A stretch of 34,398 bases of DNA from Comamonadaceae bacterium (GTDB lineage: Bacteria; Pseudomonadota; Gammaproteobacteria; Burkholderiales; Burkholderiaceae_C). This document shows positions 1 through 7,024 of the stretch, piece by piece. Position 1 is the first letter of the stretch. Each line of letters opens with the position of its first letter. The translations under genes and the position numbers were made by a program. The notes under the pieces were generated by a model. That model did not search any database. It worked only from the letters and a program-made list of their open reading frames with translations, and had not been told where the DNA came from. Location: contig JAIXWZ010000177.1 of the NCBI GenBank assembly GCA_027491035.1, positions 1-34,398 on the forward strand, read 5' to 3'.

Positions 1-683
1 CTTGGGCCCAGAGCCAGCCGGCAGTGCCCGAGGCCGCCATCCGCAAGAACCTCAGCGAGCGCCTGCCCGGCCTGCCCAAGATCGACGAAATCCGCCGCAC
101 GCCCATGGCCAACCTGTTCGAGGTGCGGGTGGGCAACGAGATCTACTACAGCGACGCCCAAGGCAACCACCTGATTCAGGGCCAGTTGATCGACACCCGC
201 AGCCGCCGCGACCTGACGCAGGAGCGGCTCGACCGCATCAACGCGATTGCCTTCGACAGCCTGCCGCTCAAAGACGCGATCACGCTGGTGCGCGGCAACG
301 GCAAGCGCAAGCTGGCCGTGTTTGAAGACCCCAACTGCGGCTACTGCAAGCGCTTCGAGCGCGACCTGCAGAAGGTCAACGATGTGACGGTGCACCTTTT
401 TCTCATGCCCATCCTGGGCCCTGAGTCGATCGAGCAGTCGCGCAATGTCTGGTGCGCCAAGGACAAGCTGCGCGCCTGGAGCGATCTGATGCTCTCGGAC
501 ATGCCCGCTCCCGCCGCCGCCGCCGGTTGCGACAGCACCGCCCTGACGCGCAACGTGGAGTTTGCCCGCAAGATGCGCATCACCGGCACGCCCACCCTGG
601 TGTTTGCCAACGGCACCCGGGTGCCCGGCGCCATCGGCGCGGCCCAGGTCGAAAAGCTGCTGGCCGAAGCATCGACCCCCTAA
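1..683 (+). CDS. dsbC: DsbC-type periplasmic thiol:disulfide isomerase (5' end outside window)
   Basis: The reading frame is open from base 3 to the TAA at 681-683, and the start codon lies before the window. The first visible residues, W-A-Q-S-Q-P-A, look like the end of a signal peptide (A-W-A before Q), so nearly all the mature protein is present. An N-terminal DsbC/G dimerisation region (nt 40-270) is followed by a thioredoxin fold. The active-site motif C-G-Y-C is at nt 335-346, a second Cys pair (VWC and AGC) lies about 25 residues apart as in DsbC, and the cis-Pro motif T-G-T-P-T is present. The family isomerises wrong disulfides in periplasmic proteins and is kept reduced by DsbD. A GTG at 24 would be an internal start and is rejected because the homologous sequence continues upstream. 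DsbG is the main alternative. Confidence 0.85.
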   Translation, partial: WAQSQPAVPEAAIRKNLSERLPGLPKIDEIRRTPMANLFEVRVGNEIYYSDAQGNHLIQGQLIDTRSRRDLTQERLDRINAIAFDSLPLKDAITLVRGNGKRKLAVFEDPNCGYCKRFERDLQKVNDVTVHLFLMPILGPESIEQSRNVWCAKDKLRAWSDLMLSDMPAPAAAAGCDSTALTRNVEFARKMRITGTPTLVFANGTRVPGAIGAAQVEKLLAEASTP

Positions 684-701
684 GGAAAGTCCGCAAAACC
701 C

Positions 702-811
702 CGTCATCGCGCACCCCCGCCGTCATCGCGCGCCCCTGCCGTCATCGCGAGGTACGAAGCGATCCATTGGCCGTTGCATGAAGGCGTGGATTGCCACGCT
801 TGGCTCGCAAA
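702..811. repeat. 19-bp tandem repeat merging into a REP-like palindrome
   Basis: CGTCATCGCG occurs at 702, 721 and 740, exactly 19 bases apart. The third copy is the left arm of an imperfect inverted repeat: GCGAG...CGAAGCGATCCA on the left and TGGATTGCCACGCTTGGCTCGC at about 787-808 on the right. This resembles the widespread dispersed palindrome that begins CGTCATTGCGAG. It sits between dsbC and the M61 peptidase gene and may act as a transcript-end or stabilising hairpin; that role is inferred. Confidence 0.6.
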
Positions 812-882
812 AAGAAAGCGGACTTTTACTGGCCATCCCTAAGGCCGGTGTTGAGCCGGCGGCGCTGCGGTATCCTCGTGCC

Positions 883-2646
883 ATGCCTTCTGCGTCCCCA
901 GCCCCGATCCGCCACCGCATCGAGATCGCCGATCTGCATGCGCACCTGTTCCACGTCCGCCTGACCATCGCCAGGCCAGCCGCAGAGCAAGTCGTGAGCC
1001 TGCCCGTGTGGATCCCGGGCAGCTACATGGTGCGCGAGTTTTCCGGCCAGCTGCAGGGCCTCAAAGCGCAGCAAGGGCGCAAGCCGGTCGCGATCGAGCA
1101 GCTCGACAAATGCAGCTGGCGGCTACAGTGCACTGGCACCGCTGCCTTGCAAATCGACTACGAGGTCTACGCCAACGACCCGTCGGTGCGCGCGGCCATG
1201 CTCAGCCACGAGCGCGGCTTTTTCAACGCCACCAGCGTGTGCCTGCAAGTGCAGGGGCAGCACGATAGCCCGCAAGCGCTGGAGGTGCTCGCACCCAAGG
1301 GCCGGGCCGACTGGCTGCTGGCCACCGGTCTGCACCCGATCAGCACCGACCCCCGCGGTTTCGGCCACTACCTGGCGGCCGACTACGACGAGCTGGCCGA
1401 CTGCCCCGTCACCCTGGGCCGGCTCTGGAGCGGCCAATTCAAGGCCTGTGGCGTTGCGCACCGCTTTGTGATCAGCGGCGCGCCCGAGGGCTTTGACGGC
1501 CAGCGCCTGCTCGACGATGCGCGCAAGATCAGTGAAACCCAGATCCGCTTCTGGCATGCCAGCGGCAAGCCCCCCTTCAAGCAGTATGTGTTCATGCTCC
1601 ACGCCGTCGCCGACGGCTACGGTGGCCTGGAGCACCGCAACTCCACCGCCTTGGTCTGCGGCCGCAAGGACCTGCCCCAAATCGGCCAGGCCAAGGCCAG
1701 CGAAGGCTACACCACGCTGCTCGGGCTGATCAGCCACGAGTACTTTCACACCTGGAACGTCAAGCGCCTGCGACCGGCCGAGTTCGCCCGCTACGACTAC
1801 AGCCGAGAAAACTACACGCAGCTGCTGTGGTTCTTTGAGGGCTTTACCAGCTACTACGACGACTTGCTGCTGCGCCGCGCCGGTCTGATTGACAGCGCCA
1901 CCTACCTCAAGCTGCTGGGCAAAACCATCAACCAGGTGCTGCAAACGCCCGGGCGCAAGGTGCAGTCGGTCGCGCAAGCGAGCATGGACGCCTGGGTCAA
2001 GTACTACCGGCAAACTGAAAACACGCCCAACGCCACAGTGAGCTACTACACCAAGGGCGCGCTGGTGGCCCTGTGCCTGGACCTGAGTTTGCGGGCAGGA
2101 AGGCCTGCGAGCGACCTCGATGCGCTCATGCGGGCCCTGTGGAAACACTGCAAGGGCGGGCCGATGGGGCAGGGCGACCTGCTCGAGCAGTTGCAGGCGC
2201 TGGGCGCACGCTCGTATCGGGCCGACCTCGAGCGCTGGGTGCATGGCACGCAAGACTTGCCGCTCAAAGAGTTGCTGCAGACCCACGGCGTGGCGGTGCT
2301 CGACGAGCCAGACCAGTTGGCCCAGCGCCTGGGCTTGCGCGTCGATGAAAGCCAGGGCCTCAAGATCAAGACGGTGCTCAGCGGTGGGCCCGGCCAGACG
2401 GCCGGCCTGAGCGCAGGCGACGAGTGGCTGGGCATCGAAACCGCGACCGGCCGCGGCTGGCGCCTGCGCAAGCTCGACGACCTGCTGCTGCACGCCCAAC
2501 CCGGCCAGGCGCTGCAAGCCCTGGTCAGTCGTGACGAGCAGCTTGTGCGCCTGCCGCTGCGCATGCCCAAAGCCGGCACCACCTGGCGCTTGGCGGTGCA
2601 AGACGCCGCGCGCCTTGAGCGCTGGCTGACCCCTGACCCCTCCTGA
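883..2646 (+). CDS. M61-family (glycyl aminopeptidase-like) metallopeptidase with C-terminal PDZ domain
   Basis: 587 residues. An N-terminal beta-rich domain (about 1-170) precedes the catalytic domain, which carries the zinc motif H-E-Y-F-H followed by T-W-N-V-K-R-L-R-P and, further on, the third-ligand helix F-F-E-G-F-T-S-Y-Y. A PDZ-like segment lies at about 480-560 (G-L-S-A-G-D-E-W). This is the gluzincin M61 arrangement; M61 enzymes cleave N-terminal Gly/Ala or act as PDZ proteases, and the physiological substrate is unknown. The frame is open upstream to 562, but ATG 883 is chosen because homology starts there and the upstream part overlaps dsbC and the repeat. TATCCT at 871-876 lies six bases before this ATG and no Shine-Dalgarno is visible, so the message could be leaderless. 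No signal peptide is evident. It is probably transcribed apart from dsbC, since 199 bases with a palindrome separate them. Confidence 0.88.
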   Translation: MPSASPAPIRHRIEIADLHAHLFHVRLTIARPAAEQVVSLPVWIPGSYMVREFSGQLQGLKAQQGRKPVAIEQLDKCSWRLQCTGTAALQIDYEVYANDPSVRAAMLSHERGFFNATSVCLQVQGQHDSPQALEVLAPKGRADWLLATGLHPISTDPRGFGHYLAADYDELADCPVTLGRLWSGQFKACGVAHRFVISGAPEGFDGQRLLDDARKISETQIRFWHASGKPPFKQYVFMLHAVADGYGGLEHRNSTALVCGRKDLPQIGQAKASEGYTTLLGLISHEYFHTWNVKRLRPAEFARYDYSRENYTQLLWFFEGFTSYYDDLLLRRAGLIDSATYLKLLGKTINQVLQTPGRKVQSVAQASMDAWVKYYRQTENTPNATVSYYTKGALVALCLDLSLRAGRPASDLDALMRALWKHCKGGPMGQGDLLEQLQALGARSYRADLERWVHGTQDLPLKELLQTHGVAVLDEPDQLAQRLGLRVDESQGLKIKTVLSGGPGQTAGLSAGDEWLGIETATGRGWRLRKLDDLLLHAQPGQALQALVSRDEQLVRLPLRMPKAGTTWRLAVQDAARLERWLTPDPS

Positions 2647-2673
2647 AATCCCCCTGACCCCCAAGAGGAAACC

Positions 2674-3462
2674 ATGTCCTACGAAACCATTGAAACCAGC
2701 ACCCAAGGCCCCGAAGGCCAGCAGGTGGCCGTGATCCGCCTGAACCGGCCCAAGCAGCTCAATGCCCTGAACGATCAGCTCATGGACGAGCTCGGCGCGG
2801 CCCTGCAGGGCTTTGACGCCGACGAGGCCATTGGCTGCATGATCATCACCGGCAGCGAGAAAGCCTTTGCCGCCGGCGCCGACATCGGCGCCATGGCCAC
2901 CATGACCTTTGCCGACGCCTACGGGCGCAACTTCATCAGCCGCAACTGGGAAAAGATGGGCCAGGTGCGCAAGCCTGTGATCGCTGCCGTCAGCGGCTTT
3001 GCCCTGGGCGGCGGCTGCGAGCTGGCCATGATGTGCGACTTCATCATCGCCGCCGACAACGCCAAATTCGGCCAGCCCGAGATCAAGCTGGGCATCATCC
3101 CCGGCGCCGGCGGCACGCAGCGACTGCCGCGCGCCGTCGGCAAATCCAAGGCCATGGACCTGGCCCTGACCGGGCGCATGATGGATGCGCAAGAGGCCGA
3201 GCGCGCCGGCCTGGTCAGCCGTGTGGTGCCGCTGGACAAGCTGATGGACGAAGCCCTGGGCGCCGGACTGCAAATCGCCCAGTTCGGCCGCCTGGCGGTG
3301 ATGGCCACCAAGGAGTCGGTCAACCGCGCCTTCGAGAGCCCGCTCAGCGAGGGCCTGACCTTCGAGCGGCGCCTGTTCCACGGCCTGTTTGCCACCGAAG
3401 ACCAAAAAGAAGGTATGGACGCGTTTGTTAACAAACGCGCCGCCCGCTTCAAGCACCGGTGA
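2674..3462 (+). CDS. Enoyl-CoA hydratase (crotonase family)
   Basis: 262 residues, the normal length for a monofunctional crotonase. Catalyses reversible syn-hydration of 2-trans-enoyl-CoA in beta-oxidation or related pathways, in the cytosol as a trimer/hexamer. Visible motifs are the CoA-binding oxyanion segment A-A-G-A-D-I, the G-G-G-C-E helix with the first catalytic Glu, and F-G-Q-P-E-I-K-L-G with the second catalytic Glu followed by P-G-A-G-G-T-Q-R. Both glutamates are present, which favours a true hydratase over an isomerase. AGAGGAAACC ahead of ATG 2674 gives a good ribosome-binding site. It lies 27 bases after the M61 gene, so co-transcription is possible. The codons for A-F-V-N-K-R at 3421-3438 form a perfect 18-base palindrome. 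PaaF/Ech-type naming cannot be decided from sequence alone. Confidence 0.92.
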   Translation: MSYETIETSTQGPEGQQVAVIRLNRPKQLNALNDQLMDELGAALQGFDADEAIGCMIITGSEKAFAAGADIGAMATMTFADAYGRNFISRNWEKMGQVRKPVIAAVSGFALGGGCELAMMCDFIIAADNAKFGQPEIKLGIIPGAGGTQRLPRAVGKSKAMDLALTGRMMDAQEAERAGLVSRVVPLDKLMDEALGAGLQIAQFGRLAVMATKESVNRAFESPLSEGLTFERRLFHGLFATEDQKEGMDAFVNKRAARFKHR

Positions 3463-3472
3463 GCAGAACGGC

Positions 3473-3478
3473 TATAAT
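3473..3478 (+). promoter_or_regulatory. -10 element of the tRNA promoter
   Basis: Perfect TATAAT, 11 bases before the first base of the tRNA. The -35 would fall inside the 3' end of the enoyl-CoA hydratase gene (CTTCAA area) and is weak. Confidence 0.65.
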
Positions 3479-3489
3479 GGTAGCCCTGC

Positions 3490-3566
3490 GGTGATATAGC
3501 TCAGTTGGTTAGAGCGCAGCATTCATAATGCTGATGTCGGTGGTTCAAATCCACCTATCACCACCA
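3490..3566 (+). tRNA. tRNA-Met (anticodon CAT), CCA encoded
   Basis: 77 bases folding as a full cloverleaf. The acceptor arm GGTGATA pairs with TATCACC. The D-arm contains AGCTCAGTTGGTTAGAGC. The anticodon stem CAGCA/TGCTG encloses the loop TTCATAA with anticodon CAT. The T-arm is GGTGGTTCAAATCCACC. Discriminator A is followed by genomic CCA. The lack of an unpaired 1-72 and the lack of three GC pairs next to the anticodon loop argue against the initiator. Elongator Met is most likely; a lysidine-modified Ile(CAU) tRNA cannot be fully excluded by eye. A small hairpin GGTCGT/ACGACC follows at 3574-3590 and may mark the trailer. Confidence 0.93.
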
Positions 3567-3714
3567 AATTCACGGTCGTTCGATACGACCCTTGGAAACC
3601 CTCAGGTGTCCGCAGTGACCAGTAAGGCTCTGCGAGTGCCCTGCGGGCCGCCGCTAACCCCTCCCGATTACCGCTCGCTGATTCGCGCTGCGACATACTT
3701 CCGGCAGGGGCGCC

Positions 3715-3885
3715 CTCTTCGAAGTCCGTGATATCGGAGAGGCGATAACGGAGGCAGTACATCATCTGCATGTAGATCGGCCCGACGCCCTCACTGCGCC
3801 AGCGCTCGAGAGTGCTATCGGCGACTTGCCAGCGTTCGGCCAGTTGGGTCTGGGCGTTACCCCCCCGCCAGTCGTACCAGCACAA
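3715..3885 (-). pseudogene. Truncated small HTH (AlpA/excisionase-like) gene
   Basis: Reading the minus strand gives A-Q-T-Q-L-A-E-R-W-Q-V, then T-L-E-R-W-R-S-E-G-V-G-P and R-Y-R-L-S-D-I-T-D-F-E-E. This is the winged-helix pattern of small AlpA/MerR-type HTH_17 DNA-binding proteins found on mobile elements and in many Burkholderiales. No convincing start codon exists (only a TTG at 3885). Homology stops where the IS3-like remnant begins on the right. On the left the frame runs on without recognisable sequence into the tRNA gene (stop at 3523). I read it as a gene broken at both ends. It does not look functional, but it shows that mobile DNA has passed next to this tRNA. Confidence 0.55.
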
Positions 3886-3921
3886 AGCACGCGAAGTCCG
3901 TCAACCAGGAGAGTGACGGAC

Positions 3922-4003
3922 ATGGAAAAGAGCAGATCATTGGCTTGCTGAGGCAGGCTGTGGCCGGAATACCGATCAAGGAGGTCTGCTCGCAGCGCGG
4001 ACC
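3922..4003 (+). mobile_element. Remnant of an IS3-family orfA (transposase N-terminus)
   Basis: Bases 3924-4003 read, in the frame GGA-AAA-GAG, as G-K-E-Q-I-I-G-L-L-R-Q-A, then A-G-I-P-I-K-E-V-C-S-Q-R-G. This matches the conserved start of IS3-family (IS2/ISxac-like) OrfA proteins, E-E-Q-I-I-G-x-L-x-Q-A-E-A-G-x-x-x-K-E-L-C-R-x-x-G. The preceding AGAGTGACGGACATG resembles the usual orfA leader with its ATG, but the ATG (3922) is now out of frame with the homology, so a frameshift or deletion has occurred. Similarity ends at about 4003, and no orfB or terminal inverted repeats were found. Confidence 0.6.
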
Positions 4004-4253
4004 CCGCTGCTCGAAGGGGTGCCCTCAGAGCCCCTGTACGGCCACATTCATGATGCGGGCCTGCCCTTAGGGTTCGCACCCGCGAGCCACTGAGGCCGGC
4101 GCTGAGGCCATCGCGCGGATTTTCGTTGCTGGCTCCTTGGTCCGAGGCCGGCAAAAAACGTCCAAGACCGATTGCAAGGCATCCGCCAAGTGCCCCGCTG
4201 ACCGGGCGCGCGCAGGCTTAGGCCAGTGGTCAGGTGAAGAATTCCTCTGGTTT

Positions 4254-4288
4254 TTGCCAGCTGATATATTAGTATGCTATAGTTTCAG
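4254..4288 (+). promoter_or_regulatory. Promoter and probable operator of the GntR-led cluster
   Basis: TTGCCA (4254-4259), an 18-base spacer and TATAGT (4278-4283) form a sigma-70-like promoter. Bases 4261-4288 form an imperfect 28-base palindrome beginning CTGATATAT and ending with TTTCAG, in an unusually AT-rich patch. It overlaps the whole -10 region, as expected for an autoregulating FadR-type GntR repressor. The predicted transcription start falls on or next to ATG 4290. Confidence 0.55.
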
Positions 4289-4289
4289 C

Positions 4290-4982
4290 ATGAGCTCCAT
4301 CATCCCTGCCCAAGTCACCCGTCGCGCCTCTGATTACGCCTTCGAGCACCTGCGCGAAGCGATCGTCGGCCTCGAGCTGCCACCCGGATCGGCGCTGTCG
4401 GATCGGGAACTGTGCGAGACCTTGAGCATGAGCCGCACACCGGTGCGCGAAGCCCTGCTCAAGCTGGCCAACCTGGGCTTGGTGGAAATCCGGCCGCAGG
4501 CCGGAACCTTTGTGTCGCGCATACGCATGAAGGAGGTGTTTGAAGCCAACTTCATCAGGCGCGAACTCGAAGGCGCCTGCGTCAGGGAAGCGGCCAATCT
4601 GATCACCGAGAACCAGCGCAATGAGCTGATGTTCCTGATTGATCAGCAAAAGCTCGACCACTCGGCCCAGAACCTCAAGGTCTTTAGCAGGCTCGACATC
4701 GAATTTCACAGCGCGATACACACCATCGCCGGCAACGCCATGTGCAGAACCATCATCCGGGACGTGCGCATGTTCGTGGACCGGCTGCGCAACCTGAGTC
4801 TCTATCGTCCCGCCGACCTCTCAGAAATCATCGCCGACCACCTGGCTATCGCCAAAGCTTTGGCCAACGGCGACCCGAACGGTGCAGAGCGTGCAATGGA
4901 CCATCACATGGATCGTGTCCGCCACGTCGCCAAGACGTTGATGGCGCACTACCCAGACTACTTCGAGAAGGACGATGCCTAA
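4290..4982 (+). CDS. FadR-subfamily GntR transcriptional regulator
   Basis: 230 residues. The N-terminal winged helix-turn-helix (about 15-80) contains L-R-E-A-I, L-S-D-R-E-L-C-E and the recognition helix S-R-T-P-V-R-E-A-L-L-K-L, followed by the wing G-T-F-V-S. The C-terminal FCD domain (about 85-210) carries the usual metal/ligand residues: D-I-E-F-H-S-A-I, a later A-D-H-L-A-I and D-H-H-M. FCD regulators commonly sense sugar acids or carboxylates (UxuR, ExuR and DgoR are relatives). ATG 4290 is chosen because the upstream frame is not conserved-looking and the promoter lies immediately before it. There is no Shine-Dalgarno, so the mRNA may be leaderless. It overlaps the first permease gene by 8 bases. 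It probably represses the downstream transport and catabolic genes until their substrate or an intermediate binds. Confidence 0.87.
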   Translation: MSSIIPAQVTRRASDYAFEHLREAIVGLELPPGSALSDRELCETLSMSRTPVREALLKLANLGLVEIRPQAGTFVSRIRMKEVFEANFIRRELEGACVREAANLITENQRNELMFLIDQQKLDHSAQNLKVFSRLDIEFHSAIHTIAGNAMCRTIIRDVRMFVDRLRNLSLYRPADLSEIIADHLAIAKALANGDPNGAERAMDHHMDRVRHVAKTLMAHYPDYFEKDDA

Positions 4983-5643
4983 CCTAAGCCTTCAGTTCTG
5001 GCACGTCTGGCCCCATCTGGACACCCTGTTTCAGGGTGCGTTGCTGACAATTGCCCTGACTGTCGAGGCGTCGGCGGTGGGATTGGTCGCGTCGCTGCTG
5101 GGCGCCTACGTACTGCTGTCGGGCTTTAAGCCGGCAGCGGCCTTGGTCAGGGGCTATGTGGAGGTCATCCGCAACACACCATTTCTCGTCCAGCTGCTGT
5201 TCATCTATTTCTCACTGCCCAGCATCGGCATCCAGGTCAGCGCCAATCAGGCGGCATTGATGACGATGGTCATGAATTTCACCGGCTACACCATCGAGAT
5301 CCTGCGGGGTGGAGTGCAATCCATACCCAAGGCTCAGCTCGACTCGGCAAAGTCCATCGGATTTTCCAAGCTGCAGACTTTCAGCTTCGTTGTCGCACCG
5401 CAAGCGATCCGCAACACCTATCCGTCCCTGACCAGTCAGTTCAGCCTGCTGCTGCTCGGCTCGTCGGTGGTGTCGGCCATATCGGCGGAGGATCTGACCG
5501 CCGCTGCCAATTACGTCCAGTCGCTGAACTTTCGCAGCTTCGAGGTCTACATCGTGGCAGCGGGCTTTTACCTGGCCCTGTCCGCGCTGTGCCGCATCAC
5601 GTTTGCAGCAATCTGGCGATTGACATTTCGCAGGTGGGAGTGA
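4975..5643 (+). CDS. ABC transporter permease, polar-amino-acid (HisM/GlnP) type, first subunit
   Basis: 222 residues with about five hydrophobic segments. The EAA loop reads G-G-V-Q-S-I-P-K-A-Q-L-D-S-A-K-S-I-G, the contact site for the ATPase, and the sequence E-V-I-R-N-T-P-F-L-V-Q-L matches the N-terminal signature of the His/Glu/Gln/Arg permease family. Start ATG 4975 overlaps the regulator stop, implying translational coupling. It pairs with the second permease to form the membrane channel of an importer. The family normally carries amino acids or opines, but the neighbouring genes and the binding-protein sequence point to a sugar acid here. Confidence 0.88.
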   Translation: MPNLSLQFWHVWPHLDTLFQGALLTIALTVEASAVGLVASLLGAYVLLSGFKPAAALVRGYVEVIRNTPFLVQLLFIYFSLPSIGIQVSANQAALMTMVMNFTGYTIEILRGGVQSIPKAQLDSAKSIGFSKLQTFSFVVAPQAIRNTYPSLTSQFSLLLLGSSVVSAISAEDLTAAANYVQSLNFRSFEVYIVAAGFYLALSALCRITFAAIWRLTFRRWE

Positions 5644-5649
5644 CCAGCG

Positions 5650-6294
5650 ATGGATGTGATCATCACCTACCTCCCATCATTGGCGGTCAGCGCCGCAAAC
5701 ACTTTGCTGCTGTTCTTGGCATGCGCTGGCGTTGGCGCAGTGCTCGGGCTCGTGGTGGCGATCATGAGGACCGCCCGCCTGACCATTCTGCGCGAAATCA
5801 GCCGCCTGTTCATCTTTGTGATTCAAGGCACGCCCGCGCTTTTGTTGCTCTTCATTGTTCACTATGGGATTGCCACGCTTGGCATTCGACTGCCGCCCGC
5901 GCTTTCGGCCACCGTTGCACTGTCCTTGTACGCAGCGGGCTTCCTGGGAGAAATCTGGCGGGGGGCGATCGAAGCCGTGCCACGCACCCAATGGGAGGCT
6001 GCGAGGAGCTTGGGCTTCGCCAGAACGCAGGCGCTGTTACTGCTGATTGCTCCGCAGGCCATCTGGATCGCCTTGCCGGCGACAGTTGGGTTTCTCGTGT
6101 CACTCATGAAGGTCACGTCACTGGCCGCCATCATTGGCGTGGTCGAGTTGACCAAATCAGGCATGGTGATTGCAAACCTGTCTTTCGAACCCATGATCGT
6201 TTACGGCTTGATCGCAGCGACCTACTTCGCCATGTGCTGGCCCATGTCAGTTTTGTCTCGCCACCTCGAGAAAGGTCAGCATGCCACTCGTTAG
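5650..6294 (+). CDS. ABC transporter permease, polar-amino-acid type, second subunit
   Basis: 214 residues with several membrane segments. The family motif F-V-I-Q-G-T-P-A-L-L-L-L and an EAA loop G-A-I-E-A-V-P-R-T-Q-W-E-A-A-R-S-L-G are visible. It lies 6 bases after the first permease and overlaps the ATPase gene by 14 bases. The two permeases are clearly paralogous and would form a heterodimer. GC content by eye is lower than in the flanking housekeeping genes, as in the rest of the transport genes. Confidence 0.88.
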   Translation: MDVIITYLPSLAVSAANTLLLFLACAGVGAVLGLVVAIMRTARLTILREISRLFIFVIQGTPALLLLFIVHYGIATLGIRLPPALSATVALSLYAAGFLGEIWRGAIEAVPRTQWEAARSLGFARTQALLLLIAPQAIWIALPATVGFLVSLMKVTSLAAIIGVVELTKSGMVIANLSFEPMIVYGLIAATYFAMCWPMSVLSRHLEKGQHATR

Positions 6295-7012
6295 CGTCAG
6301 GCATTTATCCAAGTCATACGGCAGCAGCTTGGTTCTCGACAGCCTGAGTCTGGACATCGAAAAAAGCAGCGTCGTTGCCGTCCTCGGTCGCTCAGGATCA
6401 GGAAAAAGCACTTTGCTGCGCTGCGTTGGCGGCCTTGAAGTCTTTCAATCAGGACAGGTCAGTTGCGACACGCAGGAATTGAAAGCGCATCAGGCCGCTG
6501 ACAAGAGCTACTTTCGCAACATCGGCGTCGTCTTCCAGCACTTCAATTTGTTCCCTCATCTGACGGCGCTGTCGAACGTCACGATTGCGCTGCGCAAGGT
6601 CCAGAAACTGAGCAAGCAAGTCGTTGACGAACGCGGTCGCAGAGCGTTAGAGACCGTAGGCCTTTGGGACAAAGCCCATGCTTACCCAGCACGCCTCTCA
6701 GGCGGCCAGCAACAACGCGTGGCCATCGCCAGGGCCTTGGCGCTCGAACCGAAGATTTTGCTGCTTGACGAGGTCACCTCTGCATTGGATCCGGAACTTG
6801 TGGAAGAGGTGATCGGCGTGCTGCGCTCACTGGCCGAGCGCGGCCACACCATGCTGCTGGTCACCCACGACATCAGGTTCGCACAAACCGTTGCAGACCA
6901 AATCGTATTCATGCATCAAGGCAAGATTCACGAGCAGGGACCTGCTCGAGAAATCATTCGTCAGCCGAGGACGGATGAGTTAGCACAGTTTCTCGGTATC
7001 AAGCAAAACTGA
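6281..7012 (+). CDS. ABC transporter ATPase, polar-amino-acid (HisP/GlnQ) type
   Basis: 243 residues, standard for this family. The Walker A motif is G-R-S-G-S-G-K-S-T, the Q-loop is in V-F-Q-H-F-N-L-F-P-H, the signature is L-S-G-G-Q-Q-Q-R, the Walker B is I-L-L-L-D-E with the catalytic Glu, the D-loop is S-A-L-D and the switch His is in V-T-H-D. All catalytic elements are intact, so it should power import through the two adjacent permeases. ATG 6281 lies inside the end of the previous gene; the overlap suggests tightly coupled expression. Confidence 0.92.
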   Translation: MPLVSVRHLSKSYGSSLVLDSLSLDIEKSSVVAVLGRSGSGKSTLLRCVGGLEVFQSGQVSCDTQELKAHQAADKSYFRNIGVVFQHFNLFPHLTALSNVTIALRKVQKLSKQVVDERGRRALETVGLWDKAHAYPARLSGGQQQRVAIARALALEPKILLLDEVTSALDPELVEEVIGVLRSLAERGHTMLLVTHDIRFAQTVADQIVFMHQGKIHEQGPAREIIRQPRTDELAQFLGIKQN

Positions 7013-7024
7013 AAGGATGAGACC

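Larger units (their letters stand above)
3567..4253. other. Gene-poor scar between tRNA and catabolic cluster
   Basis: About 690 bases without an intact gene. It holds the tRNA trailer hairpin, the broken HTH gene and the IS3 orfA remnant. From about 4004 to 4253 I see nothing recognisable: both strands have open frames, but their composition is that of random high-GC sequence. I looked for a second copy of the tRNA 3' end as an attachment site and did not find one in the window. Confidence 0.5.

Noticed and set aside
1123..3456. 777-codon open frame on the minus strand
   Set aside because: It is antisense to the M61 peptidase and enoyl-CoA hydratase genes, both of which have clear catalytic motifs; its own translation is low-complexity and matches no family.
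3762..4154. 130-codon minus-strand frame in the tRNA-proximal scar
   Set aside because: It crosses the IS3 remnant on the opposite strand and has no family-like sequence.
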